Origin: Macrostomum hystrix
Lineage: Eukaryota > Platyhelminthes > Macrostomidae
Length of the DNA: 64,000 bases
NCBI GenBank assembly: GCA_950097015.1
Contig: CATNEN010000011.1
Span: 1,116,001-1,180,000, forward strand
Direction: 5' to 3'
A program made the position numbers and the translations under genes. Below are positions 1 through 13,461 of the stretch, piece by piece. Below the pieces are notes generated by a model. The model was given only the letters and a program-made list of their open reading frames with translations, was not told the origin of the DNA and made no database searches. How positions within the stretch are numbered: the stretch's first letter is position 1; every line of letters starts with the position of its first letter.

Positions 1-210
1 GGCATTAGCAGACCTAAATAATTGGTTAAGACTCTATTGTTTCAGATGGTTTAAAATACAATAGATTTCTCATTAAAAGTTAAAGCAATTCAAATACCTA
101 TTAGCGCTAGAAAAGCTTCAAAGAGGAATGACTTTATTATCAATTCAACGAAATTGGCTGTATTGACCAAAGAAGCTAATGCATAGCATTTTGAGTTGGT
201 TCTGAGACAA

Positions 211-2065
211 TCTAGACAGGATTCTAAAATGTTAGACTGAATTCTATGGTGTTAGACAGGATACTAAGGTGTTAGACAGGAATCTAAGGTGTTAGAAAGG
301 ATTCTAAGGTGTTAGACAGGAATCTAAGGTGCTAGACAGGAATCTAAGGTGTTAGGTAGGAATCTAAGGTGTTAGACAGGATTCTAAAGTGTTAGACAGG
401 AATCTAAGGTGTTAGGTAGGAATCTAAGGTGTTAGACAGGATTCTAAAGTGTTAGACAGGAATCTAAGGTGTTAGGTAGGAATCTAAGGTGTTAGACAGG
501 ATTCTATGGTGTTAGACAGAATTCTATGGTGTTAGACAGGATTCTATGGTGCTAGACAGGATTCTATGGTGCTAGACAGGATTCTATGGTGCTAGACAGA
601 ATTCTATGGTGTTAGACAGGATTCTATGGTGCTAGACAGGATTCTATGGTGTTAGACAGGATTCTATGGTGCTAGACAGGATTCTATGGTGCTAGACAGA
701 ATTCTATAGTGCTAGACAGGATTCTAACGTGTTAGACAGGATTCTATGGTGTTAGACAGGATTCTAAGGTGTTAGAAAAGATTCTATGGTGTTAGACAGG
801 ATTCTATGGTGTTAGACAGGATTCTATGGTGTTAGACAGGATTCTATGGTGTTAGACAGGATTCTAAGGTGTTAGACAGGATTCTCAGGTGCTAGACAGA
901 ATTCTATAGTGCTAGACAGGATTCTAACGTGTTAGACAGGATTCTATGGTGTTAGACAGGATTCTAAGGTGTTAGACAGGATTCTATGGTGTTAGACAGG
1001 ATTCTATGGTGTTGGATAGGATTCTAACGTGTTAGACAGGAATCTAAGGTGTTAGAAAGGATTTTAAGGTGTTAGACAGGAATCTAAGGTGTTAGAAAGG
1101 ATTCTAAGGTGTTAGACAGGAATCTAAGGTGCTAGACAGGATTCTAAAGTGTTAGACAGGATTCTTAGATGTTCGACTGAATTTTCAGGTGTAAGACAGG
1201 ATTCTATCGGGTTTGACAGGATACTAAAATGTTAGACTGAATTCTATGTTGTTAGACAGGATCCTATAGTGTTAGACAGGAATCTAAGGTGTTAGATAGG
1301 ATTTTAAGGTGTTAGACAGGAATCTAAGGTGCTAGACAGGATTCTAAGGTGTTAGACAGGATTCTATGGTGTTAGACAGGATTCTATGGTGTTAGACAGG
1401 ATTCTATGGTGTTAGACAGAATTCTATGGTGTTAGACAGGATTCTATGGTGCTAGACAGGATTCTATGGTGCTAGACAGAATTCTATGGTGTTAGACAGG
1501 ATTCTATGATGTTAGACAGGATTCTATGGTGCTAGACAGGATTCTATGGTGCTAGACAGAATTCTATAGTGCTAGACAGGATTCTAACGTGTTAGACAGG
1601 ATTCTATGGTGTTAGACAGGATTCTAAGGTGTTAGAAAAGATTCTATGGTGTTAGACAGGATTCTATGGTGTTAGACAGGATTCTATGGTGTTAGACAGG
1701 ATTCTATGGTGCTAGACAGGATTCTATAGTGCTAGACAGGATTCTCAGGTGTTAGACAGGATTCTAAGGTGTTAGACAGGATTCTCAGGTGCTAGACAGG
1801 ATTCTATGGTGTTAGACAGGATTCTATGGTGCTAGACAGGATTCTATGGTGCTAGACAGGATTCTATGGTGCTAGACAGGATTCTCAGGTGTTAGATAGG
1901 ATTCTACTAATTAGTCTGTAAGGTGTTAGAAAGGATTCTCAGATGTTAGACAGGATTTTAACGTGTTAGACAGGATTCTATGGTGCTAGACGGGATTCTA
2001 AAGTGTCAGACAGGATTCCATAGTATGAGACAAGATTCTATCGTGTTATACAGGATTCTAACGGG
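211..2065 (+). repeat. Minisatellite, about 20-bp unit, HCN intron
   Basis: About 90 imperfect copies of GTTAGACAGGATTCTATGGT and variants (GATTCTAAGG, GAATCTAAGG) fill most of the sequence upstream of the first visible HCN exon. Blocks of variants recur, which indicates higher-order duplication. The first 210 bases of the window before it show nothing recognisable. Confidence 0.97.
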
Positions 2066-2164
2066 ATTCTAACAGATCACACGTCAGCATGTGAGACAGG
2101 ATTCCAACAAGCGACAAGCGCAATCATCGAATTAATCATAAACAATCAAAAAACGAATTTTTAG

Positions 2165-5100
2165 ATTTTACTGGGACCTGTTAATGCTGATTCTGCTCAT
2201 CACCAACCTGGTTGTCCTGCCAGTGGCGATTTCATTTTTCAACGACGACCTCAGCTCGCATTGGATAATTTTCAATTGCGTTTCGGACACCATCTTTCTG
2301 AGCGACATTGCTGTCAATTTTAGAACAGGTTTGCTAATTGGTTGTCTTTTAAATATACCCACTATTTTATTTTTCCAGTATCTCTGACAGACTAATAGAA
2401 GCTTCCCTTAACTTTCCTCAGGTGTCATCACAAACGACTTTGCCGACGAAATCATCCTAGACCCGAAGCTAATCGCGCAACACTACCTGAAGTCCTGGTT
2501 TTTTCTAGACCTGGTCTCCTCCATTCCAATGGACTATATTTTCCTGGCACTCAATCAGCGAAATAACGTCAGCCAGTTGGTTCACGCTGGTAAAGGGCTT
2601 AATTTTCTAAAATAATACTTGCACAGAAATTAAAAGTGTTTCATTGCGAATGAAAAATTTCCATCAGGTCGCGCGCTGCGTATTCTTCGCCTAGCCAAAC
2701 TGCTCAGCCTGTTGAGGCTGCTGAGACTGTCGCGATTGGTCCGCTACGTCAGCCAATGGGAAGAGGTGAGGTGGCTTTTATGAGTTTGTTTTGTTAGGAA
2801 AATGATATCTATGTTTATTTATCTACTTAATTATGAGAAAAAAGGGAAATTTTTTTTGAGACTATTTTGTTATGTCTTATTTTCACAGAACAAATTTTGA
2901 AAATATTTGAATTCGCGCTAAAAAGCTAATTAGTAAAACAAAACAAATAATTATTAACAAACGAACTCTGATGCATGACGAAAAAAAAATTGACTTAGAA
3001 AATGTAACATAGTACATTTTGAAAAAAAAATTATTCAGCTTTCTCTAAACATATTTGCTTTATCATTTCGCGCGAATTCAAATTTTAAGCTTTTGATTTA
3101 AATGTAGATGCTATTTTCTGCTTTGAATTCCGCGTTTGATTTACAACATTTGGCAGTCCAAATCGATATAGTGCAGATCGTTCTAAGCCGCCATCCATTC
3201 GCGCACAAGGTTTCCAGGAATTAGAAACCGTTTAAACCGAAATTAATATAATATTATTTTTTCAGTTCTTGCAAGTAGCCACAAAGTGTCTCGGCATAGT
3301 CAAGCTGATTCTCATCATGCTACTCCTTGGCCACTGGAATGCCTGCTTCCAATTCTTGGTGCCCTTTCTCAACGACTTCCCGTCCGATTCCTGGGTGACC
3401 AAGGAAGGCCTGAAGGTGAAATATACAGTCTTTTTAAGTAAAAATTGGTCCAACAGGTTTGCCGTGATGTCGAATTGAACTAATTATTTTAATTCATATC
3501 GGAAAGTTACTATTAAAATATTATTCTGCACGCTTGCTTTAGTGAGTGAGTTCAGAAATCTTTTGTGAGCCCGTTTGCGTTTTTTACAAGTTTCTTATAA
3601 GACATGAAATTTAATTCATCCGTGTAAGTCACTTTTTGTGTCTGCATTAATAAAAATCGGTACTAAACCTTTGACGTAATTTTTGGAATAATTAGATATT
3701 GTTAAAGTAGTTAATGATTTTTAGCTGTACATAGTATCTAATCAAAGTGAAACACTTCTAAAATATTCGCTAACCTAACTTGGACTAAACTTAAGACATC
3801 AATTAAATTTAAAAGGTAGAAACCTTGTATAGCAGGCAGAAACACTTTTCTAATAGGTAGACACCCCTGTCTAAAAGGTGGACACCCTTGTCTGAAAGGT
3901 GGACACCCTTGTCTAACAGGTAGACACCCTTGTCTAACAGGTAGACACCCTCATCTAAAATGTAGATACCCTAATCTAACAGGTAGACACCCTTGTATAG
4001 CAGGTAGCACCCTCATCTAACAGGTAGACAACCTCATCTAGAAGGTAGACACCCTTGTATAGCAGGTAGCACCCTCATCTAACAGGTAGACAACCTCATC
4101 TAGAAGGTAGACACCCTTGTATAGCAGGTAGACACCCTCATCTAACAGGTAGACAGCCCCATCTAAAATGTAGATACCCTAATCTAACAGGTAGACACCC
4201 TTGTATAGCAGGTAGACACCCTCATCTAACAGGTAGCACCCTCATCTAACAGGTAGACACCCTCATCTAACAGGTAGACACCCTCATCTAAAAGGTAGAC
4301 ACCCTCATCTAACAGGTAGACACCCTCATCTAAAAGGTAGACACCCTCATCTAACAGGTAGACACCCTTGTATAGCCGGTAGACACCCTCATCTAACAGG
4401 TAGCATCCTCATCTAACAGGTAGACACCCTCATCTAACAGGTAGACACCCTCATCTAAAAGGTAGACACCCTCATCTAACAGGTAGACACCCTCATCTAA
4501 AAGGTAGACACCCTCATCTAACAGGTAGACACCCTTGTATAGCCGGTAGACACCCTCATCTAACAGGTAGCACCCTCATCTAACAGGTAGACAACCTCAT
4601 CTAAAAGGTAGACACCCTCATCTAACAGGTAGACACCCTCATCTAACAGGTAGACTCCCTTGTCTAACATGCAGACACCCATGTCTAACAGGTAGACACG
4701 CTTTTGTAACAGGTAGAAACCCATTTCCAACAGGGTGAAACCCATGTCAAACAGGTAGACACCTTTGTCTAACAGGTAGACACCCATGTCGAACAGGTAG
4801 AAACACCCTTGTCTAACAGGAGGATACCCTTGTCTAACAGGTTGAAATCCATGTCAAAAAGGTAGAAACACCCTTGTCTAACAGGTGGACACCTTTTTCA
4901 AACAGGTAGAAACACCCTTGTCTAACAGGTGGACACCTTTTTCAAACAGGTAGAAACACCCTTGTCTAACAGGTGGACACCCTTGTCTAACAGGTTGACA
5001 TCCATGTCAAAAAGGTAGAAACACCCTTGTCTAACAGGTGGACACCCTTGTCTAACAGGTTGACATCCATGTCAAAAAGGTAGAAACAGCCTTGTCTAAC

Positions 5101-8100
5101 AGGTGGACACCCTTGTCTAACAGGTTGACATCCATGTCAAAAAGGTAGAAACAGCCTTGTCTAACAGGTGGACACCCTTGTCTAACAGGTTGACATCCAT
5201 GTCAAAAAGGTATAAACAGCCTTGTCTAACAGGTGGACACCTTTGTCTAACAGGTATTACAAAAATGCAATAGCATCGATAATGATTGGCGCAACAACTG
5301 CAGGCATTCCCTAAATTTCAAATAACGCAAAACCGCACCTGCAGTTGCTCAACATAGCAAGCAAATTCATGGGCATATTTAACCTAGTGCTGCTAATGCT
5401 GCTGCTGGGACACTGGAACGCCTGCTTGCAGTTTCTCATACCGATGCTGCAGGACTTTCCCAGCCAGTCCTGGGTTTCAGTCTGCGGACTGAAGGTGACT
5501 GTACAGTGTCGGAGGAAATTTAAATATGCGTTAACCCGATAGATGGTGTCCGATGCTTTCCCAGAGTTAGATAGTGAAGCTACCTTATTTTAAGCATAGG
5601 ATTCTTTATTTCCGTTTTTAATATCCCTAGCAAATCGGACATTTTTAAAAATCCTATTAATTTGTTAATTCAGTTTTTTTTTCAAAACGATTTTATTATC
5701 TGTCAGATAAACTAATTTAATAAGCTAGGAACGCGTTTCTTTCTGCCAAAATCATCAACTTTTAATCGACACGAGAAAGCTAGCTCGTGATTAAATATTG
5801 TTACCTTTTTAACTTTAGTACATGCAGGCATTGGAAAAAAATTATCATTAGGATAAGTCACGAATTTCGAGTAGCCACTAAAAGGTTCTCATATCTTCTC
5901 TGTCTTCTATGTCTCGTGTCTCATCTCTCCCGTGTCTCATCTCTTTTGTATCTAATCTCTCACCTGTCTCATCTCTCCCGTGTCTCATCTCTCCCGTGTC
6001 TCACCTCTCCCGTGTATCATCTCTCCCGTGTCTTATCTCTCCCGTGTCTCACCTCTCCCGTGTATCATCTCTCCCGTGTCTCATCCCTGCCGTGTCTCAC
6101 CTGTCCCGTGTCTTATCTGTCCCGTGTCTCATCTCTCCCGTGTCTCATCTCTCCCGTGTCTCATCTCTCCCGTGTCTCATCTCTCCCGTGTCTCATCTCT
6201 CCCGTGTCTCATCTCTCCCGTGTCTCATCTCTCCCGTGTATCATCTCTCCCGTGTCTCATCTCTCCCGTGTCTCATCTCTCCCGTGTCTCATCTCTCCCG
6301 TGTCTCATCTCTCCCGTGTCTCATCTCTCCCGTGTCTCATCTCTCCCGTGTCTCATCTCTCCCGTGTCTCATCTCTCCCGTGTCTCATCTCTCCCGTGTA
6401 TCATCTCTCCCGTGTCTCATCTGTACCGTGTCTCATCTCTCCCGCGCCTAATCCTCCTCTTACGTAGTAACTTTCGCAATCATGACATTGTAACTTTCTC
6501 GTGTCGATCGCAACAAACATAATTGAAACACCTCGCAGCATGGACAATGTTAAGGCAGTTTTCTAGGCGTTAAACGAAATGAAACATTCAACAATACATA
6601 ATTCTGCGCTTTTTCTATTGCTAAATGCCACACTGCAATGCACATCAAAATCAATAACACAAACGCACCGAATGTGAAAAAAGACAGTCTACTAAAAATA
6701 GTTGGGATAATAACAAAGCAGCAACGCAGATTAATTAACTAACTGACACCCATTTCAGCTGTTAAATGTAGCTTCCGTGTTCATTCGTGTTGTAAACCTG
6801 GTCTGCCTCATGCTGCTGCTGGCACATTGGAATGGCTGCTTGCAATTCCTTGTGCCAGCTATTCAGGACTTTCCTAAGGATTCGTGGGTTAGGAAACTCA
6901 ATATTCAGGTACAGCAAAGTGAAGTCCGCTTTTTTCAATCAATTCTGCTTTCAGTTTGTTTTGAAGACATTTTAGTGCTTAAATATAGTTTAGGTTTTAA
7001 TTTAGTTTCCAGTTCGCTTTGAATTGCTTGGAACAATGTCAAAGATAAGTCGTATATTATAATAAACCAGAAGAGGATTCAAAAGTGTTAGACAGGATTC
7101 TAAGGTGTTAGACAGGATTCTAAGGTGTTAGACAGGATTCTAAGGTGTTAGACAGGATTCTAAGGTGTTAGACACGATACTAACATGTTAGACAGGATTC
7201 TAACGTGTTAGACAGGGTTCTAAGGTGTTAGACACGATACTAACGTGTTGGACAGGATTCTAAGGTGTTAGACAGGATTCTAAGGTGTTGGACAGGAATC
7301 TAAGGTGTTAGACAGGATACTTTTTATGAGATTGCTGTCACTAATTTAATTTATTTCCTCTATAAATGATTATACAAGCGAATTTCTATTTACTGAATCC
7401 TAATACAAGCACAATGCGCGTTGGTTAGATTCATGATTTTTTAGCTTTTCAGTTTAAGCGTGGCAGGTATGGCGAATTGCTAAAAAATTGGAAATTTTCA
7501 CAGTCAGGTAGAGAATGTGAGAGAGCAGAGAATGATGAGGTCCGACTTTAGGGCTGAGAAAGATTGTTATATTGAGAAGATTAGAAACGTGAATTAATGA
7601 TGCTGTTTTTCACTTTTAATTGAAATCTTAGACCTACAAATGCTTATTGAATGCTTAGCGCGTCAAAAAATTTCCCCTAATTATTAGAAAATAGAATTTC
7701 CATCTTTCAAGCACTTATAATTGACACGATTTACAGACAGCACTGCGCGTAATTTACTGTCTTGCGCAAAAAGCTTGTTTTTTAACCGTTGTGACCATGC
7801 ACTCGCTTTGAATATTTTTTCTTTGTTTTTTAGTACACATTACCAAAAGTCTATAATTTTACTGATCTAATCGATTCAAAGAATATAGAAAATTTAACTA
7901 GAACGACGTTGGCAAGAAACACGATTGTTTAGATTGTAATAAACGGAGGACTTTTGTAATTTTCAAAATTATTATTAAAAAATTAAATCCAACACGAAAC
8001 ACGCAGGACGCTCACTGGTTTCGTCAGTACACGTGGGCTCTGTTCAAGGCCATGAGTCATATGCTGAGCATAGGCTATGGCCAGCATCCGCCAACTAGCA

Positions 8101-11100
8101 TTAGCGAGGCCTGGATCACCATTGTCAGCATGATGACCGGCTCCTCCTGCTACGCCCTGTTTGTTGGACACGCTGCCGCCCTGATTCAAAGCTTCGACAC
8201 TTCAAAACGACTGTATCGAGAGAAGGTGAGACTCAGTACGGTGTGGGTTCAGTGCGGTGGATGTCCTGGTGTGGCATGTGTTCAGAGCGTTGGATGTCCT
8301 GGTGTGGCATGTGTTCAGAGCGGTGTATGTCCTGGTGTGGTTTGTGTTCAGTGTGGTGGATATCCTAGTGTGGTTCATGTTCAGTGCGGTGGATGTCATG
8401 GTGTGGTTCATGTTCAGTGCGGTGTATGTCCTGGTGTGGTTTGTGTTCAGTGCGGTGGATGTCATGGTGTGGTTCATGTTCAGTGCGGTGTATGTCCTGG
8501 TGTGGTTTGTGTTCAGTGCGGTGTATGTCCTGGTGTGGTTTGTGTTCAGAGCGGTGTATGTCCTGGTGTGGTTTGTGTTCAGTGCGGTGTATGTCCTAGT
8601 GTGGTTCATGTTCAGTGCGGTGTATGTCCTGGTGTGGTTTGTGTTCAGTGCGGTGTATGTCCTGGTGTGGTTTGTGTTCAGTGCGGTGGATGTCCTCCTG
8701 GTGTGGTTTGTGTTCAGAGCGGTGTATGTCCTGGTACGGTTTGTGTTCAGTGCGGTGTATGTCCTAGTGTGGTTCATGTTCAGTGCGGTGTAAGTCCTGG
8801 TGTGGTTTGTGTTCAGTGCGGTGTATGTCCTGGTGCGGTTTGTGTTCAGTGCGGTGTATGTCCTGGTGTGGTTTGTGTTCAGTGCGGTGGATGTCCTCCT
8901 GGTGTGGTTTGTGTTCAGAGCGGTGTATGTCCTGGTGCGGTTTGTGTTCAGTGCGGTGTATGTCCTAGTGTGGTTCATGTTCAGTGCGGTGTATGTCCTG
9001 GTGTGGTTTGTGTTCAGAGCGGTGTATGTCCTGGTGCGGTTTGTGTTCAGTGCGGTGTATGTCCTAGTGTGGTTCATGTTCAGTGCGGTGTATGTCCTGG
9101 TGTGGTTTGTGTTCAGTGCGGTGTATGTCCTGGTGCGGTTTGTGTTCAGTGCGGTGTATGTCCTCCTGGTGTGGTTTGTGTTCAGTGAGGTGTATGTCCT
9201 GGTGTGGTTTGTGTTCAGTGCGGTGGATGTCCTCCTGGTGTGGTTTGTGTTCAGAGCGGTGTATGTCCTGGTGCGGTTTGTGTTCAGAGCGGTGTATGTC
9301 CTGGTGCGGTTTGTGTTCAGTGCGGTGTATGTCCTAGTGTGGTTCATGTTCAGTGCGGTGTATGTCCTGGTGTGGTTTGTGTTCAGAGCGGTGTATGTCC
9401 TGGTGCGGTTTGTGTTCAGTGCGGTGTATGTCCTAGTGTGGTTCATGTTCAGTGCGGTGTATGTCCTGGTGTGGTTTGTGTTCAGTGCGGTGTATGTCCT
9501 GGTGCGGTTTGTGTTCAGTGCGGTGTATGTCCTCCTGGTGTGGTTTGTGTTCAGTGCGGTGTATGTCCTGGTGTGGTTTGTGTTCAGTGCGGTGGATGTC
9601 CTCCTGGTGTGGTTTGTGTTCAGAGCGGTGTATGTCCTGGTGCGGTTTGTGTTCAGAGCGGTGTATGTCCTGGTGCGGTTTGTGTTCAGTGCGGTGTATG
9701 TCCTAGTGTGGTTCATGTTCAGTGCGGTGTATGTCCTGGTGCGGTTTGTGTTCAGTGCGGTGTATGTCCTAGTGTGGTTCATGTTCAGTGCGGTGTATGT
9801 CCTGGTGCGGTTTGTGTTCAGTGCGGTGTATGTCCTGGTGTGGTTTGTGTTCAGTGCGGTGGATGTCCTCCTGGTGTGGTTTGTGTTCAGAGCGGTGTAT
9901 GTCCTGGTGCGGTTTGTGTTCAGAGCGGTGTATGTCCTGGTGCGGTTTGTGTTCAGTGCGGTGTATGTCCTAGTGTGGTTCATGTTCAGTGCGGTGTATG
10001 TCCTGGTGCGGTTTGTGTTCAGTGCGGTGTATGTCCTGGTGTGGTTCATGTTCAGTGCTGTATGCACACATTTTGTGTACATCGGCCTTGACTTTTTAAT
10101 TTTTTGTAAATGTAAATTCTCACCGTGTCTTTGGGGTTGGCTCTCATTCGGCTGAAGTACATGACAAGCCTCCAAATCAAATTGAGGCCGCATGTGAATT
10201 CTAACTCAGGAAATTTTGAAGCGAGAAGCTGAAGCTTTGCTGATGCACCTGTCGCTTTGTGTTATGTGAGGTGTTCTTGTGGGTATCGTAGGACTATGAT
10301 TGTCATAGTAGATAATTGGAGGAGGTATTGTATCATTCAGTAATCAGTCACCTAAAGCGTTAGAAATTTGTGATTTATAATTAAGGATGGAGCACACACT
10401 AGTTTGTGATTAATCAGTGCCTAACAATTGGGTCACCTTCTGAATAAAGGTGGTTAATTAAGCCGTGGGAACGGAAATTAAAGCCGTTAGGATTGCTGGA
10501 GATCAAAAGACGCCTGTCTTTCACAAATTTTCATTTAAAAATATTTGTTTTAATTAGCACCATGGAAGTAACGTTTAATTTAAATTTCGCGCGCAGTTTA
10601 AACAGGTGGAGGAGTACATGGCCTACAGGAAGCTGCCCAGAGCTTTGCGTCAGAGAATCGCCAACTATTATGAGCACCGGTATCAGGGCAAGATGTTCAA
10701 CGAGAATGACATCCTTAGCGAGCTGTCCGAGTGTCTCAGAGAGGTTGGTGCAACTTGTGCAACATGATAAACATCACGGACGATAAATATCACATATGAT
10801 AAACATCACACATGATAAAAATCACAGATAATAAGCAACAAAGATAGAAAACATCACACATGATAAACATCACACATGATAAACATCACAGATAATAAGC
10901 ATATCACAAATAATAAAAATCACAGATAATAAACAACACAAATAGTAAAAATCACAGATAACAAACATAACAGATGATAAATATCCCAGATAACAAACAT
11001 AACAGATGATAAACATCCCAGATAATAAACATCACAGATGATAAACATCACACTTGATAAACATCACAGATAATAAACATCACACATGATAAACATCACA

Positions 11101-13429
11101 GATAATAAACATCACAGAATATATACTCCAGAACGATAAACTTAATATAATGACGCAGTAGACTTTTGAAAACGAAATTGCCAACCCTTCGTCAGCAAAT
11201 CATCAACTACAACTGTCGAGCGCTGGTCGCGGCAGTACCATTCTTTACCTACGCCGATCAGGACTTTGTCTCTGAGGTGGTCACCAAACTAAAATACGAA
11301 GTGTTCCAGCCAGGCGATCTGATCATCAAGGAGGGCACAATTGGCACTAAGATGTACTTCATTCAGGAGGGCATTGTGGACATCATTACTAAAGACGGAG
11401 AGGTGGCGACCAGCCTGTCTGATGGATCCTATTTTGGAGGTATTTTTTTATGTTTTCTTGCAAATCTGATCGATGAGTTCATATTATTACAACTGGTAGA
11501 ATGACGGGGGAGAAATTAAGTGGGAGAGATAAGGATACAAGGATAAGGAGACGGAGATGAGATGAGAGATAAGGGAAGAGAGATATGGGAGAGAGATAAG
11601 TATTTAAATGGGAAAGAAATAAAGGGAAAGAGTTAATGGGAAGAGATAAGGGGAGAGAGATAATGGGAAGAGATAAGGGGAAAGAGAGATAAGGGTAGAG
11701 TGGTGAAGATCATAGGAGACATTTCTAAAGATTAAAATATAAATTTTGAGTAAGTTTTTTTTGTCTCCATTCACAACTCCATGTAGCTTTTTCACAAAAA
11801 GTCCCCACAGAGTACAATTCGCAGTTAACAGGCCTGAGAAAAATATCAATACTTTCGTCCACAATTGTGTTTCTGCTATTTCATCGGTCACGTTTGACCT
11901 CAGATTTTGGGACGTGACGCGAGACAATTAAAACTAATAAATTAATGATCATAATAGGTCCCCCAGAAGTGAACAATAAAAGTGTGTGAGTGAATTCACC
12001 AACAAATACCATTCACTTCTAGATTGATTAGAAAATTCGCATCGTATCGTTTGATCAGAAATTATACTCGCAGACGAAATCCCATTCTACAAAATCCCTA
12101 ACTCGACGAAAGACATCTTTTTCGGCAAAATCTCATTTATTTACAAAATCCCGTTTTGCGAAATCATTTTTTAACGAAAAATCCCATTGTTTGCAAAAAT
12201 CCTATTTTTTACAGAATCCTACTTTTACAGAATCCCATTTCTTACAAATTCGTTTTTTACAAAATCCTGTTTTTACTAAATTACTTTTTTTACAAAATCC
12301 CATTAACAAAAATCCCATATTTCGACGCAATTTCCTTGAAATCCCAACTCAATCCCAATCTCTCCATGCAGAGATCTGCCTGCTCACGAACGCCAGGCGT
12401 GTGGCCAGCGTACGCGCTGAGACCTACTGCAACCTGTACTCCCTGGAGCGCGAGAACTTCCTATCTGTGCTGGACAATTATCCCCTGATGCGTCGCACAA
12501 TGGAATCGGTGGCAGCCGAGAGGCTGAGCAAGATCGGGCAGAACCCGCAGCTGGTCAGCAACCGAGCTGATCTCAAGGAGGACCTGAACCTGGTCAAGGA
12601 GATTGTCGATCAGGCCGCGGCGGCGGCCGCCGAAGAGGCCGATGGCACCAGCGACAGCAGCGACGACGGCGACGGAGGCCATTCGGCGTCGTCCTCACAG
12701 AATCGTCGGGCCCGGACGCCGACTCAACAGCAACTGACTCCGTCCTGGGAGTCAACGGGAGGCACAGAGCGACGAAAATCGGTGGTTCGACTCGGACTGG
12801 AGAAGCTCGGCATCGCCAGGTGATCTTGAGGGATTCGGAATGTCTTTATCAACTTCTGTGCTGTTTTACTTGATTAAGTTTTCAAACTGGTGCCAAAATG
12901 AGATCAGTGACTCATCTCTCCCGTGTCTCATCTCTCCCGTGTCTCACCTCTCCCGTGTCTCATCTCTCCCGCGTCTCATCTCTCCCGTGTCTTATCTCTC
13001 CCGTGTCTCATCTCTTCCGTGTCTCATCTCTCCCGTGTCTCATCTCTCCCGCGTCTCATCTCTCCCGTGTCTCATCTCTCCCGTGTATCATCTCTCCCGT
13101 GTCTCACCTCTCCCGTGTCTCACCTCTCCCGTGTCTCATCTCTCCCGCGTCTCATCTCTCCCGTGTCTCATCTCTCCCGTGTCTCATCTCTTCCGTGTCT
13201 CATCTCTCCCGTGTCTCATCTCTCCCGTGTCTCATCTCTCCTGTGTCTCATCTTTTCCGTGTCTCATCTCTCCCGCGTCTTATCTCTCCCGTGTCTCATC
13301 TCTCACGTGTCTCACCTCTTCCTTGTCTCATCTCTCCCGTGAATAATAACGAATAATAATGACACGTACCGGTCCCGAAATTTTGATAGGACCAGACTAA
13401 GCGGTCGCCGTCGGCATCATCATCATCAT

Positions 13430-13461
<32 letters not shown>

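Noticed and set aside
211..2065. CRISPR-like regular repeats
   Set aside because: Continuous tandem units without unique spacers, in an animal genome.
5787..6522. Ser/Leu/Pro/Val repeat proteins in three plus frames
   Set aside because: The 15-bp array leaves all three frames open, and it lies between two spliced HCN exons. The same applies at 12840-13356 and 48814-49380.
8202..10193. 663-codon minus frame and plus frames of up to 451 codons
   Set aside because: All are produced by a 33/36-bp minisatellite whose period is a multiple of three; both strands are open and the peptide is a pure repeat inside an HCN intron.
11196..12819. Loss of cAMP binding because Val replaces the usual Thr in the ARRVAS motif
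   Set aside because: Insect Ih channels, as I recall, carry the same Val and bind cyclic nucleotides, so this is a lineage feature.
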